This document shows, piece by piece, positions 1 through 11,845 of a DNA stretch of 64,000 nucleotides. Every line of letters starts with the position of its first letter. Within the stretch, counting starts at the first letter, position 1. Below the pieces are notes generated by a model, which saw nothing but the letters and a program-made list of their open reading frames with translations, was not told the origin of the DNA and ran no database searches. Origin of the DNA: Silene conica (Eukaryota; Streptophyta; Magnoliopsida; Caryophyllales; Caryophyllaceae); assembly GCA_029255685.2 (NCBI GenBank), contig CM055316.2, positions 75,514,861-75,578,860 on the forward strand. The letters run 5' to 3'. Made by a program: the position numbers and the translations under genes.

Positions 1-1643
1 CCAACTAACCAACTTGATCATCAGAATCATCAACTGTATACCTGAACAACCCCAACCTATTTGCTTGTACTACTCAAATCACACTCTTAAACGTCGAAGA
101 GTAACCCTACCCCTGAAGACACTTATCTCCTTTCTCAAAACCTATCTACCCGACCCCCGTAAAAAATATCTGTCTATAACACAATGTCTCATCGGTAAAT
201 AATGAGGTGAAAATATGTCGGAACAAATATTTTCTTGTTTCTGAAATATATTTCAATACTTATTTAAAATACATGTCATCCACACAATTATTCCACTTGA
301 CTTATCTACGTCATTCTGCTCTTTAATATTTATATTTGTAGTCCATAAATTGAAATTTGACATTTTTAGATTTCTCTTAAGTATAACATATTTGACATTT
401 ATCTTATTTTCTTTTTCCTTAATATAATTAAATAAATTATCTCATTTTTTCCGCATAGTCTAGTAAGAAAGTGTATAATATTCACTTAAATAGTAATGTT
501 ACTCTTGTACCAAAAAATAGTAGTGTTACTCTTAATTTGGGTGAATGTGTGATTGATCGCAAACGTTCCTTTTAAGTAGAAATTTGTATATAGTTAATTA
601 CTTATTTAACTACTTTCATTATTTTAGTCACACATTCTGAATCCAGTTGTAGGTATTCATTTTAAATTTGAAGGATCAAGTAATATAAAAAAAAATATAA
701 TACATAAGGAAAAGTAACAGATTTGTCTCCATATCCCAATGTTGGACTATTTTGATCCATTTTAATCTTAAGACGAAGACAAACTGAATTAGTTCTTTCT
801 TTCGCTTTCCCATTTACATTTTTATTAGAATGTTGAATAAAGGTAATAGCTTTAAATAGTAAGTATATAAATATTAAAGAATAATATTTTAAGTCTAATA
901 GGAAAATTGTGAATAATCAATTATATTCTAATTCATTTCCCATTTTTCATTTTTAATAAAAACGTTGAATAAAGTTAATAATCTTAAATAGTAAACATTT
1001 AAATCTTAAAGAATAATACGGAGTAATACTCTAAATCTAACAGGAAAATTGTAAAAATTTAACTATCTTTTTTATTTTCTAATTCTGATAGAAAAATTGT
1101 AAATAATTTATTATTTTCTTAATTTCTAATTCTAATAGGAAAATTATAAATAAATTATTATTTAATTATCTAATTTCTAATTTCATAATTCTAATTGAAA
1201 AATTGTAAATAATTAAATTATTTCCTAATCTATTTTCTAATTTCCTAATTCTAATTGAAAAATTGTAAATAATTAAATTATTTCCTAATTTTAGTAGGAA
1301 AATTGTAAATAAATAATTATTTATTAGTAATAGTGTTTTTTAAAAGTTGGAGACTACCACGTGCTTAGAAAAAAGCCTCCTTTAATTATATATATTGATT
1401 GATTGATTGATTATCATTTATTAAGGTTGTTATTTTTTAATTTATTAATTTGAAATTTTTTAATTCGTAGTCTTTGAATAAATGCATTCTGTACAATTTT
1501 CGTTTTTTTTTAAAAAAAAAATTTTGGTTGCATAAATTTTTCTGTAATTAAACTTTTTAACATAAACTTAATATACGAATACGAATATTTTGGAATCGAA
1601 AATTTATAAAATGGAACGCAAATGAATTTGGAGGAGAAAGTAA
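1..1643. other. AT-rich intergenic DNA, no gene seen
   Basis: No coding region is convincing here. A 62-codon open frame near the left edge has no recognisable motif and no visible gene context. The rest is AT-rich, with poly-A/T runs and a short tandem array listed separately. A GATT microsatellite lies near 1397-1412. Confidence 0.6.
880..1330. repeat. Degenerate tandem repeat, ~45-60 bp units
   Basis: The phrase 'taataggaaaattgtaaataa' in variant forms recurs about seven times (near 896, 1040, 1088, 1135, 1192, 1252 and 1297), separated by 'ttatttcctaattctaat' variants. Copies differ in length and sequence, so it is an old AT-rich array. No coding role is visible. Confidence 0.6.
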
Positions 1644-1938
1644 GGGGTCGTTTGGTTGCCTCTCAAAATCATGAGAATTCGAAAATCCTGGGAAGTTGCT
1701 AAATGGAGTGTCGTTTGGTTGGCTAATTCATGGGAAGTGCAACTTCCTGTGTAAACTCCAATTCCTACATAATGTAGGAACTCACTTACCTAGGCCCCCT
1801 AGGTAAGTGAGAATTCCCACATGAATTGAACTTCCCGCATTCAACCAAACAACATTTAAACAATTCACATGATTTTCAAGTTCATATGAATTTGATATTC
1901 CCGGAAATTTTATATTACATGGCGAACCAAACGACTCC
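1644..1938. mobile_element. PIF/Harbinger-like MITE, TAA target duplication
   Basis: A 295-bp element. The left end GGGGTCGTTTGGTTGCC matches the reverse complement of the right end (GGAGTCGTTTGGTTCGCC) with few differences. TAA flanks both sides (1641-1643 and 1939-1941). The interior folds back and includes a near-perfect palindrome around 1781-1811. The 3-bp duplication and GTTTGGTT termini are typical of PIF/Harbinger MITEs; there is no coding capacity. The superfamily call is from known family traits. Confidence 0.75.
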
Positions 1939-1941
1939 TAA

Positions 1942-2262
1942 TTAAAGGAAATAAATTGATAGTGGACCCATCTACCTTAAATCAAAGAACCAATCAAAAA
2001 CATTGAAATGTCCTTCCTTTTATAGAAAGAGAATTTAATATCATGGACAATGCTTAATTTGTCAAATGGTTTTGAGAGATTTTGGGAGTGAAGAGAGGAG
2101 AGAGAGAGAAAGTAGGAGGGTAGTATTCGCTTTTGTTTTTTTAAAACGTTGAAGATTTTATTCTACGAATTTTCAAAGTTTTTTTCAAAAGCGTCCAAGA
2201 TTCATTTAATTATTTTGCGTTCTTTTTAAACCCGTGAAAGAAGTATCTTATAATCCTGTAAT
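1942..2262. other. Gene-free spacer
   Basis: AT-rich DNA with a purine (GA) run near 2090-2118. It ends in GTAAT (2258-2262), the left copy of the target duplication of the Ty3 element that follows. No gene or RNA seen. Confidence 0.6.
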
Positions 2263-2905
2263 TGTTTAGGTCAAAATTTACCTAAGGTTTTTTTAGGAGG
2301 TTATAGTGATTCCGAACTTGCTAAGTGACGTATTTAGACAAAGTAGGTAATTAGGAGAGTAACAAGGAGAAGTATGAAAGACAAGAGGTTTGATGACGCA
2401 GGAAGCCCCTTGGGGAAAAACTGCGGGAAGAAGGTTTCTTCCAAGTTCCACTAGAATTATCCTCCAGAAGGTTCTGAGATTACAAGTATTTCTATGACTT
2501 TCTTGGTGTTTCTTATGTGCTCAGTGTGTTGTGTATGCAAATTGTGTGTGTGTTGTATGTACAAATGCTTGAATATATATAAAAACCTAGTTCTATGGAC
2601 CGTTGGATTGGACTCTTATCCAACGGATCCTTCTTCTCCTTTTTCTCCTTTTGGGCCTTCTTTCTACTTGCTTTCTCTGACGGAAGATAGCTGCTTGGCC
2701 ATTTGGGGTAATCTTCGAGCAATGTTCCCTTTGGCTTTTTCCTTCTTCTCGACTACTCTGCGCGCCTCCTTCTTCCACACTCTTCTTTTTGCATTGACTT
2801 CCCATTTCTTTATATTATTTGATTTTAGCATCCAATGTTCATCCTTTGCCCAATCATACGATGCCACGTGTTAGCTTAACAAAATGGTAATTTTGGGGCG
2901 TAACA
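2263..2905 (-). repeat. 3' LTR of the Tat element
   Basis: 643 bp, repeated at 11846-12488 with a constant offset of 9583 bp at both ends and no difference found by eye. It contains a palindromic TATATATA core near 2573-2584 that could act as a TATA box on either strand. Open frames inside the LTR on both strands occur identically in the other copy and look incidental. Confidence 0.93.
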
Positions 2906-2918
2906 TTAGCCCCCAGTT
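2906..2918 (-). promoter_or_regulatory. Polypurine tract of the Tat element
   Basis: On the minus strand AACTGGGGGCTAA directly precedes the 3' LTR. This is the expected position and composition for the plus-strand DNA primer of an LTR retrotransposon. Confidence 0.75.
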
Positions 2919-3285
2919 CTTGCAGAAATTTATTTGTGCAAGAACTCCTGCAGATATCGGGCCCAGGATTTTAATTATGGACTTCTCGCAGAAACGTTGG
3001 ACAGGATGGGTACTTGATGTGACGTGCGTCAGTTTTGACAAATGCCCCTTTTAATACAAGCCAACCACCCGCCAACTGTCCCCCATCAATTCGAATTTCG
3101 AATTTCACCTCCCTTATTTAAACCTCCCTTTACCTTTACCATTTACCTTTCATCTTCTCCCCTTTTTACCTTCTCTCCTTTTCTCTCTTAACTTCTCCAA
3201 CTTCCAACCCCGCCTATCCGTCTTTCGTCTTCTTCCTTTGCCAAGGTACGGTTTCCTCGCGCTCTTATTTTTTCTCACGCTTTTA

Positions 3286-5206
3286 ATGGCTTCGAACACC
3301 TTCTCTGATCGTCCCCTGCTACACAACAAATACCGCGCTGATTCATGCTTTACTCTGATAGAACCATCCACAGTTAGAGACTTTTTTCCTTTTGATGAAA
3401 GTGTCGACATGATCGTACCCCGCCCTGGGCAAGCGCCTGACGCGCATTGTCCGGGATGGACTACCTTTTATGTATACCCGTTTTCTTTAGGTTTATCTTT
3501 CCCGTTTCCCCCCTTGGTGCAAGAATTCCTTCGCCACTCCAAGCTGCCTCTTTGGCAAATAAATCCTCACGCTTGGAGGATTCTCCTATCCCTGTCTATG
3601 ATAAGTGGCCGTCACTCTATTGACATTTCTTTGGGGGATCTAGCCCATTTCTACGCGATTCGGAGCCTGGGTGATGCTCAATACACCCTCCGAGCTCGCT
3701 CTAAGATTGACCTCCCCATCATTCTTCCGAAAAAGGCTAAGGATGCCGGATGGTCCACTCAGTTTATTTATGTACGAGTGGACTCGCTCCCTGTGCCCGC
3801 TGACTACATCTTTCAAGACCCAGTGGTTGATAGCAAAGGTACTGGCAGTTCCCTCCTTCTGTCTTTCGTTCTCGTTACTGCTCACGCCCTTACACTTTTT
3901 CCTGTGCAGTTGTGAAAGATCCGATTCCTTCGCCCAACATCACCGAGACCTACAATAAGCTTTTTGGACTGGACCCCGATTTCCGCTGCTTCAATACTCT
4001 ATTCGCCCAAGAGGAGCCTTCGGAGATGTCTGCCAGTTCATCCCAGACGAGGAAAACGGCCGCAGAGTTGCTTGCTGATCGTAGGAAAATGATGCTGGTT
4101 TCCTCTGTCAAGCCTTTAGCGAAGAGGAAGCTGGCTCCAGGAGAACCCCTGCCTGTCGCCAAGAAGGCCACTATGCCTGCTCCTGCAGAATCGTCTCCTT
4201 CCGTCACCCCCTTTTGCCCTCCTCCTCCGGCAGTTTCCTCCAGGACGCGTCACCGGGCTCTCACCTCCACTGCTTTGGCCGACAGGTCTGCTGCCCCTGT
4301 CATTGAAGACTTGAGCGAGGATGTCATCCGTTTGCCGGAGGGCTTCAGCTGTCAGCTGGAGGAAGATCCCTGGCCTGCCATGGGCCGTCTGCTGACCCCT
4401 GGCTCCAAGGCGCTGCTGGAGAATCAGCCTGCCGTGCCCTTGTGGCGGCAGGCAGCGGAGGATATCTTTTCGGTGAGTTTTCTCCTTTCTTTTTCCCTTG
4501 TTTCTGGTGGTACCCATGCTTTTACCTTCGGTAATCAAAGTGTTCCCCTGAATTTCTCCCTCAGGGCTTTCAAAAAATATTGATGGGGTGCAGTAAGGTG
4601 GAGGCCATATCCCAGGAGATGAAGACTCTGCAGGCCGGGCTGGAGGCTGAGAGGGGAATCAGGACGCGGAAGTCTGAGGAGCTGACAAGGGTTCAGGCAA
4701 GGGTGAAGGAGCTGGAGGATGCCCTGGCGGAGCAGGGTAGGAAGAGGGACGAGGCTTTAGCTGAGAAAGATCAGGCCTTAACTGAGAAGGACCAGGCCCT
4801 AGCTGAGAGGGATGCGCGTCTGAGGGCCATGGTGATCAAAAAGAAGAGCCTGTCCAAGCTGCTATATGACATGGCTACTTTCTCTGCTCTGGAAACAAGG
4901 ATAGCCTGCATGGAGGAGTTCGGGGCCGGGGAGCATATCAAGTGGAGTTTGGAGGATGAGAAGAAGCTCATGGAGCAGATGTTTCCCGTTCATCCTGTGC
5001 TCCCGGACTTTTCTGACCTCAATCCCGACGGATCCCTACGCTCCCCGATTCCTGGCTCCCCCGAGGTTCAGAGCGCTCCTCCGGGATCTCCTGCTCCAGT
5101 TGGCGTCTTTCAGGATCAGCTTGTTGATGTTGCTGCGGAGGCGGGCTCCTCTTCTACTCGTCATTCTGGCGATGAGCAGGTTGTGGAGGGAGCTGCTGAT
5201 GTCTAA
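3286..5206 (+). CDS. Antisense extra gene of the Tat element
   Basis: A plus-strand gene between integrase and the 3' LTR, opposite to gag-pol. Three consecutive open segments are separated by two short stretches with GT...AG borders, so it is probably spliced. ATG at 3286 is chosen because upstream codons in the frame offer no ATG. The first part contains PGWTTFYVYPF and a following HAWRILLSLS stretch, the signature of the plant 'putative gypsy-type transposon' domain (Pfam Transposase_28, by memory). The middle is Pro/Ser/Ala-rich. The last part is a strong coiled coil with repeats such as AEKDQALTEKDQALAERD. Extra antisense genes of this kind are known in Tat elements; their function is unknown. 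It is not a transposase in the mechanistic sense. Confidence 0.75.
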
Positions 5207-5884
5207 TTTATGCGCCCTTAGTGGCATTTAGGTCTAGTCGTTTTCATGCTTGTTTTGCTGGTTGGGCTGGTGCCCTGAACATTTCTGTGCCCTGGGCCCT
5301 GCGTGGCGGGCCTTTATTTGTTTTTGCTTTTCCTTGGCACGTTTGAACTCTTTTCTGGGCGGTCCCAGGGATTTTCGGCAGCCGTTTGTGCTGCCTTTTT
5401 AAGTATGCGTCTGTGGACGCTTTTTATGTTTTGTGTGTTTCTTCTTTTTTTTTGTTTGCGCATGCTCGTGTATTTTTTGGCCATGTGTGGGTGCTGGCTT
5501 CAGGGTGTACCCATCTCAGTCAGAGGCTGCCAGGCTTTCGTGAGTGCTAGGTATCGTGGGCGACAGTGTCCCAGTTGCCTGTACTTCGCCATACTCACGC
5601 AATGTTTCGTTTTTTGAGTGAGGTTTGACTCAAGCTCATTTTTCTAGTGACAACGTATCGCAAATATTTATGATAAAAAATACCTCGAGTACATTCTCAT
5701 TGATTACCAAATTGGTTGATGTTTTTCAAATAACTCCCTCAGGATGGCTGGATCCTGGGGGTGGTACATTTGTGCATGACTTTAAAATATGAAATGTTTA
5801 AACATAGAATAAGTAAGTAAATACCCTAGGATTAGGATGTGGATCCTGGGCGCAGATTCTGAAAGAACATCTTGGTACGCCTCC
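5207..5884. other. Non-coding spacer of the Tat element
   Basis: The region between the antisense gene and integrase. It is T-rich in its first half (near 5280-5480) and AT-rich after 5640. No supported gene; short open frames lack motifs. The 3' ends of two convergent transcripts could fall here, by inference from position. Confidence 0.5.
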
Positions 5885-8800
5885 TTATACGTGATACTTC
5901 TTTAGGTGAAGGATATTCCAAGGTCTGGGCACCATTTTCCCTTCCATATCCATCAACCTGTAGGACCCGCTTCCCGTTGTGCTTTCCACCTGATAAGGCC
6001 CCTCCCAATTGTAGGCAAACTTTCCGGCGCTTGTATTCTTTGTGTTCTGGAATACTTTTCTGAGGACTAGGTCTCCTACCTGGAGGGTCCTGATCTTCAC
6101 GTTCTTGTTGTAACTTCGTGCCACCATTTGTTTATAGGCGGCCATTCTGATGGCAGCGCTGGTTCTGAGCTCATCTACTGTGTCCAGGCTGCTAGCCATT
6201 TCTGCTTGATTGCGCTCTTCTGTTAGGCAGCCGTATCTCTGTGTTGGTACTTTCACCTCTGCTGGGATGACAGCTTCTGCTCCGAACACTAGGCTGAAGG
6301 GGGTTTGACCCGTTGCTGTCTTTGGAGTGGTTCTGTCAGACCAGAGAACCAAGGGCAACTCGTCTGCCCATTTTCCTCCAGCTTCCTCCAGTCTCCTTTT
6401 CATGTTGTCCATAACTATCCTGTTGCTGGATTCTGCCTGGCCATTCGTCTGCGGGTACCTGGGAGCAGCTTTTAGTAGGGTGATATTCCAACTAGCACAA
6501 AATGCTTCGGTTTTGTTAGATATAAACTGTGAGCCGTTATCGCACACGATTTCAGAGGGTATACCGAATCTGCAGATTATGTTTCGTTTAAGGAAAGATA
6601 TCACCTGATTTTCTGTGACCTGGGGGAAGGCCTCTGCTTCTATCCACTTGGAGAAGTAGTCTGTTAGTGCGAGCATGTAGGTTCTGTTCCCAGGTGCTCT
6701 GGGCAGCGGTCCTACTATGTCCATTCCCCATTTCATGAAAGGCCAGGGCGATATGATTGGATGCAGAGGTTCAGCGGGCTGATGCGTGACAGGAGCGTGT
6801 TTCTGGCAGGCTTCACATTTCTTGGCTAGTTCTACTGCGTCCCTTCGTATCGTCGGCCAGAAGTATCCCATTCTGATTGCTTTGTTGGATAAACTCTTGC
6901 CCCCTGCATGATTTCAGCAGTCTCCGCTGTGGAGATCGTGCAAGACTGTCTGTGCCTCTTTGTCGCCCAGACACCTTAGGTAGGGTCCTGCGAGCGATTT
7001 CCTGAACAGCACACCATCTATTAGTATGAATCTGGAAGCTTTCATTTTGAATCCCCTTACCTCTTTTTTGTCAGCTGGTAGGGTTCCGTCTGTCAGCCAT
7101 TTCTGGTAGGGTGACCTCCAATCCTCTGGCTGCTCCGCGGTGTTGCTGAGGACGCCTAATCCTGCTTCCCATTGGGTGCTGGAGTTTTCAACTTCTCGGT
7201 CTTCCTGGGAAGTTGAGGGTTCCAGCACGTGGGTGATGGGGATTGAGGAGATGTCTCCGGGCTTGAATGTTGCCCCCAGGTTAGCCAGCGCGTCTGCTTC
7301 TGCGTTCTGCTCCCTGGGGATTTGCTCTATTTTGAAGGTGATGAACCTTGCCTGTCTGTCTTTGACTACTTCCAGGTATGCTGCCATCCTGGGTCTTTGG
7401 CTTCGTACTCACCGTTGATATGATTTACTATGAGCTGCGAGTCACTGAACGCCTGCAGGTACCTGACCTTGAGGTCCAGGGCCAGTTGGAGTCCCTGGAT
7501 CAAGGCCTCGTATTCTGCTACATTGTTGGTTGCTGGAAACTCGCATCGTACTGCCTGCACGATCATATCTCCCTGAGGGGACCTGAGTACCATTCCTACC
7601 CCCGCTCCTCTGCTGTTAGAGGCTCCGTCTACATGCAGCGTCCAGCAGTTTTCCTCAGAGTCCATTTCTGGGGGCAGGATTTCTTTGGCTGCTTCCTTTT
7701 CCATACCTGGGCTGAAATCAGAGACAAAGTCTGCAAGGGCTTGCGATTTTATCGCGGTCCTTGTTTCAAATTTTAGGTCGTAGCCGCTCAGGTGGACTGA
7801 CCATTTGGACATTCTTCCAGAAAGTTCTGGTTTACTCAATATGGGTCTCAGGGGGTAGCTAGTTAAGACGAATATAGAGTGAGACTCGAAGTAAGGTCTC
7901 AGTTTGTACGAAGCTGTAACTAAAGCAAGGACGAGTTTTTCAGGAGCGGTGTACCTGGTCTCTGCAGGTAGCAGAGACTTACTGATGTAGTAGACTGGAT
8001 GCTGGGTCCCTTCGTGCTCTCGCACCAGTACCGCACTTACTGCTACCTCGGTTACTGATAGGTATAAGTACAGCGGCTCCCCCTGCTCTGGTTTGGATAG
8101 GAGTGGTGGGGAGCTGAGGTACTTCTTCAGATCTGTGAACGCCTGCTCGTGCTCCTCTGTCCACTCAAATCTCTTGCTTTTCCGTAGTATGTCATAAAAC
8201 AATCGGCATCTGTCGGAGGATCTGGAGATGAACCTATTCAAGGCTGCCACCCTGCCGGTCAATTTCTGCACATCTTTTGGCTTCTGGGGGGACTCCAGTT
8301 GCAGGAGCGCTTTGATCTGCTCACTGCTTGCCTCGATTCCCCTTTGCGTGACCATATACCCCAGGAACTTCCCGCTGGAGACTCCGAACGTGCATTTGGA
8401 GGGATTCAGCTTCATCTGGTACTTCCTCAGGATGCTGAAGGTTTCTTCTAGATGCTGGGTGTGTTGGCTGGCTGCTTTGGACTTGACAACCATGTCGTCT
8501 ATGTAGACTTCCATGGTTTTGCCAATTTGCTCTTTGAACATCATGTTCACCAGCCTTTGATATGTGGATCCTGCATTTTTTAAACCGAATGGCATAACGT
8601 TATAACAGTAGATACCTCTTTCAGACCTGAATGCCGTCTTTTCTTGGTCTTCCGGATGCATTTTGATCTGGTTGTATCCGCTCCAGGCGTCCAGGAATGT
8701 GAGCATTTCATGGCCTGCGGTTGCATCCACCATTGCATCTATGTGCGGTAGAGGGAACGGGTCTTTAGGGCACGCCTTGTTGAGGTCGGTGAAGTCCACA

Positions 8801-9168
8801 CACACCCTCCACTTTCCGTTCTTTTTGGGGACCACTACCACGTTGGATAGCCATTCCGGGTAGGTTACTTCCCTTATCTTCCCTGCGGCCAGGAGGTCGT
8901 CCACCTCCTGGTTTATCACCTGGTTTCTTTCTGCGGCAAACTTTCTTCTCTTTTGCTGGACCGGCTTGTAGCCGGGGCTTACACTCAACCTGTGTGAAAT
9001 TACATTTGGGTCTATCCCCACCATGTCCTCGTGGGACCATGCAAAGCAGTCGATGTTAGCTTTTAACAAATTTAATAGTTCTGAGCGAACGGTACCTGTG
9101 CACTCTGCTCCCACCAGTACCTTCCTCTCTGGGTGCAGCGGGTCCAGGGGAATTTCCTCTACCTCCAC
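5885..9168 (-). pseudogene. Tat element pol: RT, RNase H, second RNase H, integrase
   Basis: In minus-strand order: reverse transcriptase (WRVCVDFTDLNKACPKD, then the YIDDMVV catalytic box), connection and first RNase H region (SKPELSGRMSKWSVHLSGYD), a second, host-like RNase H beginning WTLHVDGASNSRGAG with the NNVAEYEALI motif, then a zinc-binding region and integrase core (CEACQKHAP, then WGMDIVGPLP, with a conserved catalytic-domain layout through PQTNGQAESSN). Dual RNase H marks the Tat lineage. The region is nearly whole but broken in about two places, so this copy probably makes no full pol. Confidence 0.88.
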
Positions 9169-11774
9169 TTGGGGAGGCTCTTCGTAGGTTCCCCTAACCT
9201 GCTTTGCCTGTGATTGCTATGCTGGGGGAGAATGGCTGTAGGCTTGAGTGCCACCTTGTAACAGCTCCTGGCTTCTTCCTGGTTTCCTCTTATGGTCTGG
9301 ACTCCCCACGGTGTAGGGAACTTGAGGCACTGGTGGTATGATAATGGGATGGCTTTCATATCATGTATCCACGGCCTGCCCAGGATGACGTTGTAGGTGG
9401 AGGGACCGTCAATCACCAGGTACCTCACCTGCTTGTTGACTCCTCCGGCGTAGGTCGGGATCATGATTTCTCCGAGTGAATGCTTCGTTTCTCCGCTGAA
9501 TCCCACCAGTGGAACCGCCTTTCTGACTAGGTCTGCTTCCCCAAATCCCATACTTTTCAGCGTCTCTAACATGATGATATTGACTGAACTCCCCGTGTCC
9601 ACCAGGATCTTCTTTACCCGGCAGTTCCCTATGGACAGGGTGATGATCAGGGCGTCATCATGGTATTCAGCACCCTCTTCTGCATCCGTTTCGTCGAAGC
9701 TGACGACCGGTAGATCCTGGGCGCTGATCCTGCACGAGGATTCTGGCTTGTCTCCTTTAACTCGGGTGGCGTGCCTCTTGGCTGCGGAATAGGTGAGTCC
9801 GCACAGCTCCGAGCCCCCTGTTATCACGTTAATAGTTCTAGTGCAAAGAGGGGGACTAGAGGGTGCTACCTGGCGAGTCGCGTTCACCTTGGTTCCTTTT
9901 GGCAAGATGTGGTTCAGATTACCTTGCTCGTACTGATACCGGACTTCTTTTCTGAGGGTGATGCAATCTTCAGTTGTATGCCCGATGTCTTCGTTGTGGA
10001 AGTCACACCTTAGGTTGGTGTCCCTTCCGTCCTTGCTTCTTTCTTCTGCCCGCTTCTTGGGCCACTTCACCTTTTCTCCCAACTCCTTTAGCGCTTTGAT
10101 TAGTCCTGCAAGATTAACAGTGAAACCGTACTCTTGTACCTTTGGCGGCAGATTTGGGTCATTCTTCCAGTTTTTTCCTCCAGAAACTTTATGCACCGGC
10201 CTGTTGTAGGGTTTGGATTTCTCCTGCCTGTCTGCTGCTGGTGCCTTCCTGCTGGTAGATGCGGAGCCGCAACTGATCCTCCTGGGCCCTGCATCCTCTT
10301 CCAGTCGGATGGCATCCAACGCCTTTTGCTGAACCTGAGCATAGGCCGTGCATGGCCATTTGGTGAGCTCCTTGTATAGGTCGGAGGCCTGGGGTAGCCC
10401 CCAGCGAAAGGCGTGGATGGCAGCTTTCTCCTCGCAATGGGGAATGGACACCATTTCCTTGTTGAATCTGGCCAGGTAGTCTCTGGTGGATTCTGCATCG
10501 CCTTGCTGGATCTCGTAGAGGTCGCTGCTCTGCTTCTCTGGCCGCCTGCTGCTGGCGAACTGCTGGTTGAACGCGTTCACCAGATCTGCAAAGCTGGACA
10601 TGCTGGAGTTGGGCAGAGTGACGAACCATTGAAGGGCGGCTCCTGAGAGAGTGGACCCGAATCCTTTACACATGCATGCCTCTTTCAGGGAGCCTGAGGC
10701 CGTGACCACCATCATTTTCTGCTTGTATTGGTTGATGTGGTCTATCGGATCAGCTGTTCCGTCGTAGCTGGTCATGTTTGGCGGAGTGAATCCCTTGGGT
10801 ACATCTACTGAGACGATGTTGTGGGTGAATGGCGAGTCTGCGTAGCTGTCTGGGGCCGCTTTCTCCAGGGGCCTTGGCATTCCTGGGATGCGGCTGACTA
10901 AATCCCACAGCTCCTTGTACTGGCGCTCCCATGGATTCGGTCCTGCAAGAGGGTTAGCGAAATTCCAAGGGGTGGTATGGGCGAGTGGTGCATACCCTGG
11001 TGCTCCTGGTGTCTGGCCGACCATGGGCTGGCAGAGTGCCTGATGATTCATTGGCACGGTGTGCACTATTGACGGCGTCTGCTGGATGGGATATCCCGAT
11101 GAGCCAGCCCCCAGCGGAGGTGGTTGCCTTGCTGATGACCCTTCCCCTTGTGTCCAGACTGAGGTCGGGGTGAAAAAAGGTCCTGCATTACCATGTTGGT
11201 TAGTGATAATAGGTGGCCTTACAGATTCGTTACCTGGGGCCCCCGTTTGAGGTGGCGGCGAATCTAGGTTGATGGAGAGGTAGCCCAAGCCTGTCGGAGT
11301 GATTCTTCCTGGAGGTGCGACCCCGGAGAGGTCCAGTCTGGTGACTATCTCGCTGGGAATTGCCCTGCTCTCTGGGGGTCTTGGGATTCCTGCCTCTGCG
11401 CCTGGATCTCTGCTGGCGCGTGGAGGTAGATTCTGAGCCGTTGCTAACTTTCTGAGCTCTTGGTTGTCCTTCCTTAAGTCGTCGACTGCCTGGTGGAGGG
11501 TAAATATCCCTTCCATCATCGTCTTCCACATGGCTAGGGTGGGAGCATCCGCCGGGCTTGAGCTAGCCGCTGCGCCGCTGTTGGTGACGCCTGATTGCGC
11601 CTGAGGAGTGCTAACAGCGAGGGGGGTGCTGACCACTGGAGCACTGACCACTGTAGGAGCGCTGACCACGGGAGCACTGACCACTGTGGGAGTGCTGACC
11701 GCAGTGGATTTGGAAGAGGTTTCTGTTGCCACCGGGATGGGTTGTGAGGTTGTTTGAGAAGCTGGGTTTGTCAT
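9159..11774 (-). CDS. Gag-protease of the Tat element
   Basis: An 871-residue open frame starting 71 bp inside the 5' LTR. The N-terminus (about residues 20-75) is a low-complexity Ser/Thr/Pro/Val segment with repeated APVVS/STP units. The central part has the plant retrotransposon gag domain (CKGFGSTLSGAALQWFVTLP, then the ARFNKEM region). The C-terminal third is an aspartic protease with the LVDTGSSVNI active site and the downstream ILGRPW motif. Length and domain order are normal for a Tat gag-protease. It slightly overlaps the start of pol, which lies in another frame. Acts in particle assembly and polyprotein processing. Confidence 0.88.
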   Translation of the reverse strand: MTNPASQTTSQPIPVATETSSKSTAVSTPTVVSAPVVSAPTVVSAPVVSTPLAVSTPQAQSGVTNSGAAASSSPADAPTLAMWKTMMEGIFTLHQAVDDLRKDNQELRKLATAQNLPPRASRDPGAEAGIPRPPESRAIPSEIVTRLDLSGVAPPGRITPTGLGYLSINLDSPPPQTGAPGNESVRPPIITNQHGNAGPFFTPTSVWTQGEGSSARQPPPLGAGSSGYPIQQTPSIVHTVPMNHQALCQPMVGQTPGAPGYAPLAHTTPWNFANPLAGPNPWERQYKELWDLVSRIPGMPRPLEKAAPDSYADSPFTHNIVSVDVPKGFTPPNMTSYDGTADPIDHINQYKQKMMVVTASGSLKEACMCKGFGSTLSGAALQWFVTLPNSSMSSFADLVNAFNQQFASSRRPEKQSSDLYEIQQGDAESTRDYLARFNKEMVSIPHCEEKAAIHAFRWGLPQASDLYKELTKWPCTAYAQVQQKALDAIRLEEDAGPRRISCGSASTSRKAPAADRQEKSKPYNRPVHKVSGGKNWKNDPNLPPKVQEYGFTVNLAGLIKALKELGEKVKWPKKRAEERSKDGRDTNLRCDFHNEDIGHTTEDCITLRKEVRYQYEQGNLNHILPKGTKVNATRQVAPSSPPLCTRTINVITGGSELCGLTYSAAKRHATRVKGDKPESSCRISAQDLPVVSFDETDAEEGAEYHDDALIITLSIGNCRVKKILVDTGSSVNIIMLETLKSMGFGEADLVRKAVPLVGFSGETKHSLGEIMIPTYAGGVNKQVRYLVIDGPSTYNVILGRPWIHDMKAIPLSYHQCLKFPTPWGVQTIRGNQEEARSCYKVALKPTAILPQHSNHRQSRLGEPTKSLPKWR

Positions 11775-11824
11775 TTTTGAGAGATTTTCAGGATTTTGTG
11801 TTTTTAGGTTGAATAATCACTACA

Positions 11825-11842
11825 GCCCCACGGTGGGCGCCA
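11825..11842 (-). promoter_or_regulatory. Primer-binding site of the Tat element
   Basis: On the minus strand TGGCGCCCACCGTGGGGC begins four bases inside the 5' LTR. TGGCGCC matches the 3' end of a plant tRNA, as usual for reverse-transcription priming in Tat elements. The exact tRNA was not determined. Confidence 0.75.
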
Positions 11843-11845
11843 AAA

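Noticed and set aside
2494-2874. 126-codon open frame, repeated identically at 12077-12457
   Set aside because: It lies within the LTRs of the Tat element; the identity comes from LTR duplication and the peptide shows no known domain.
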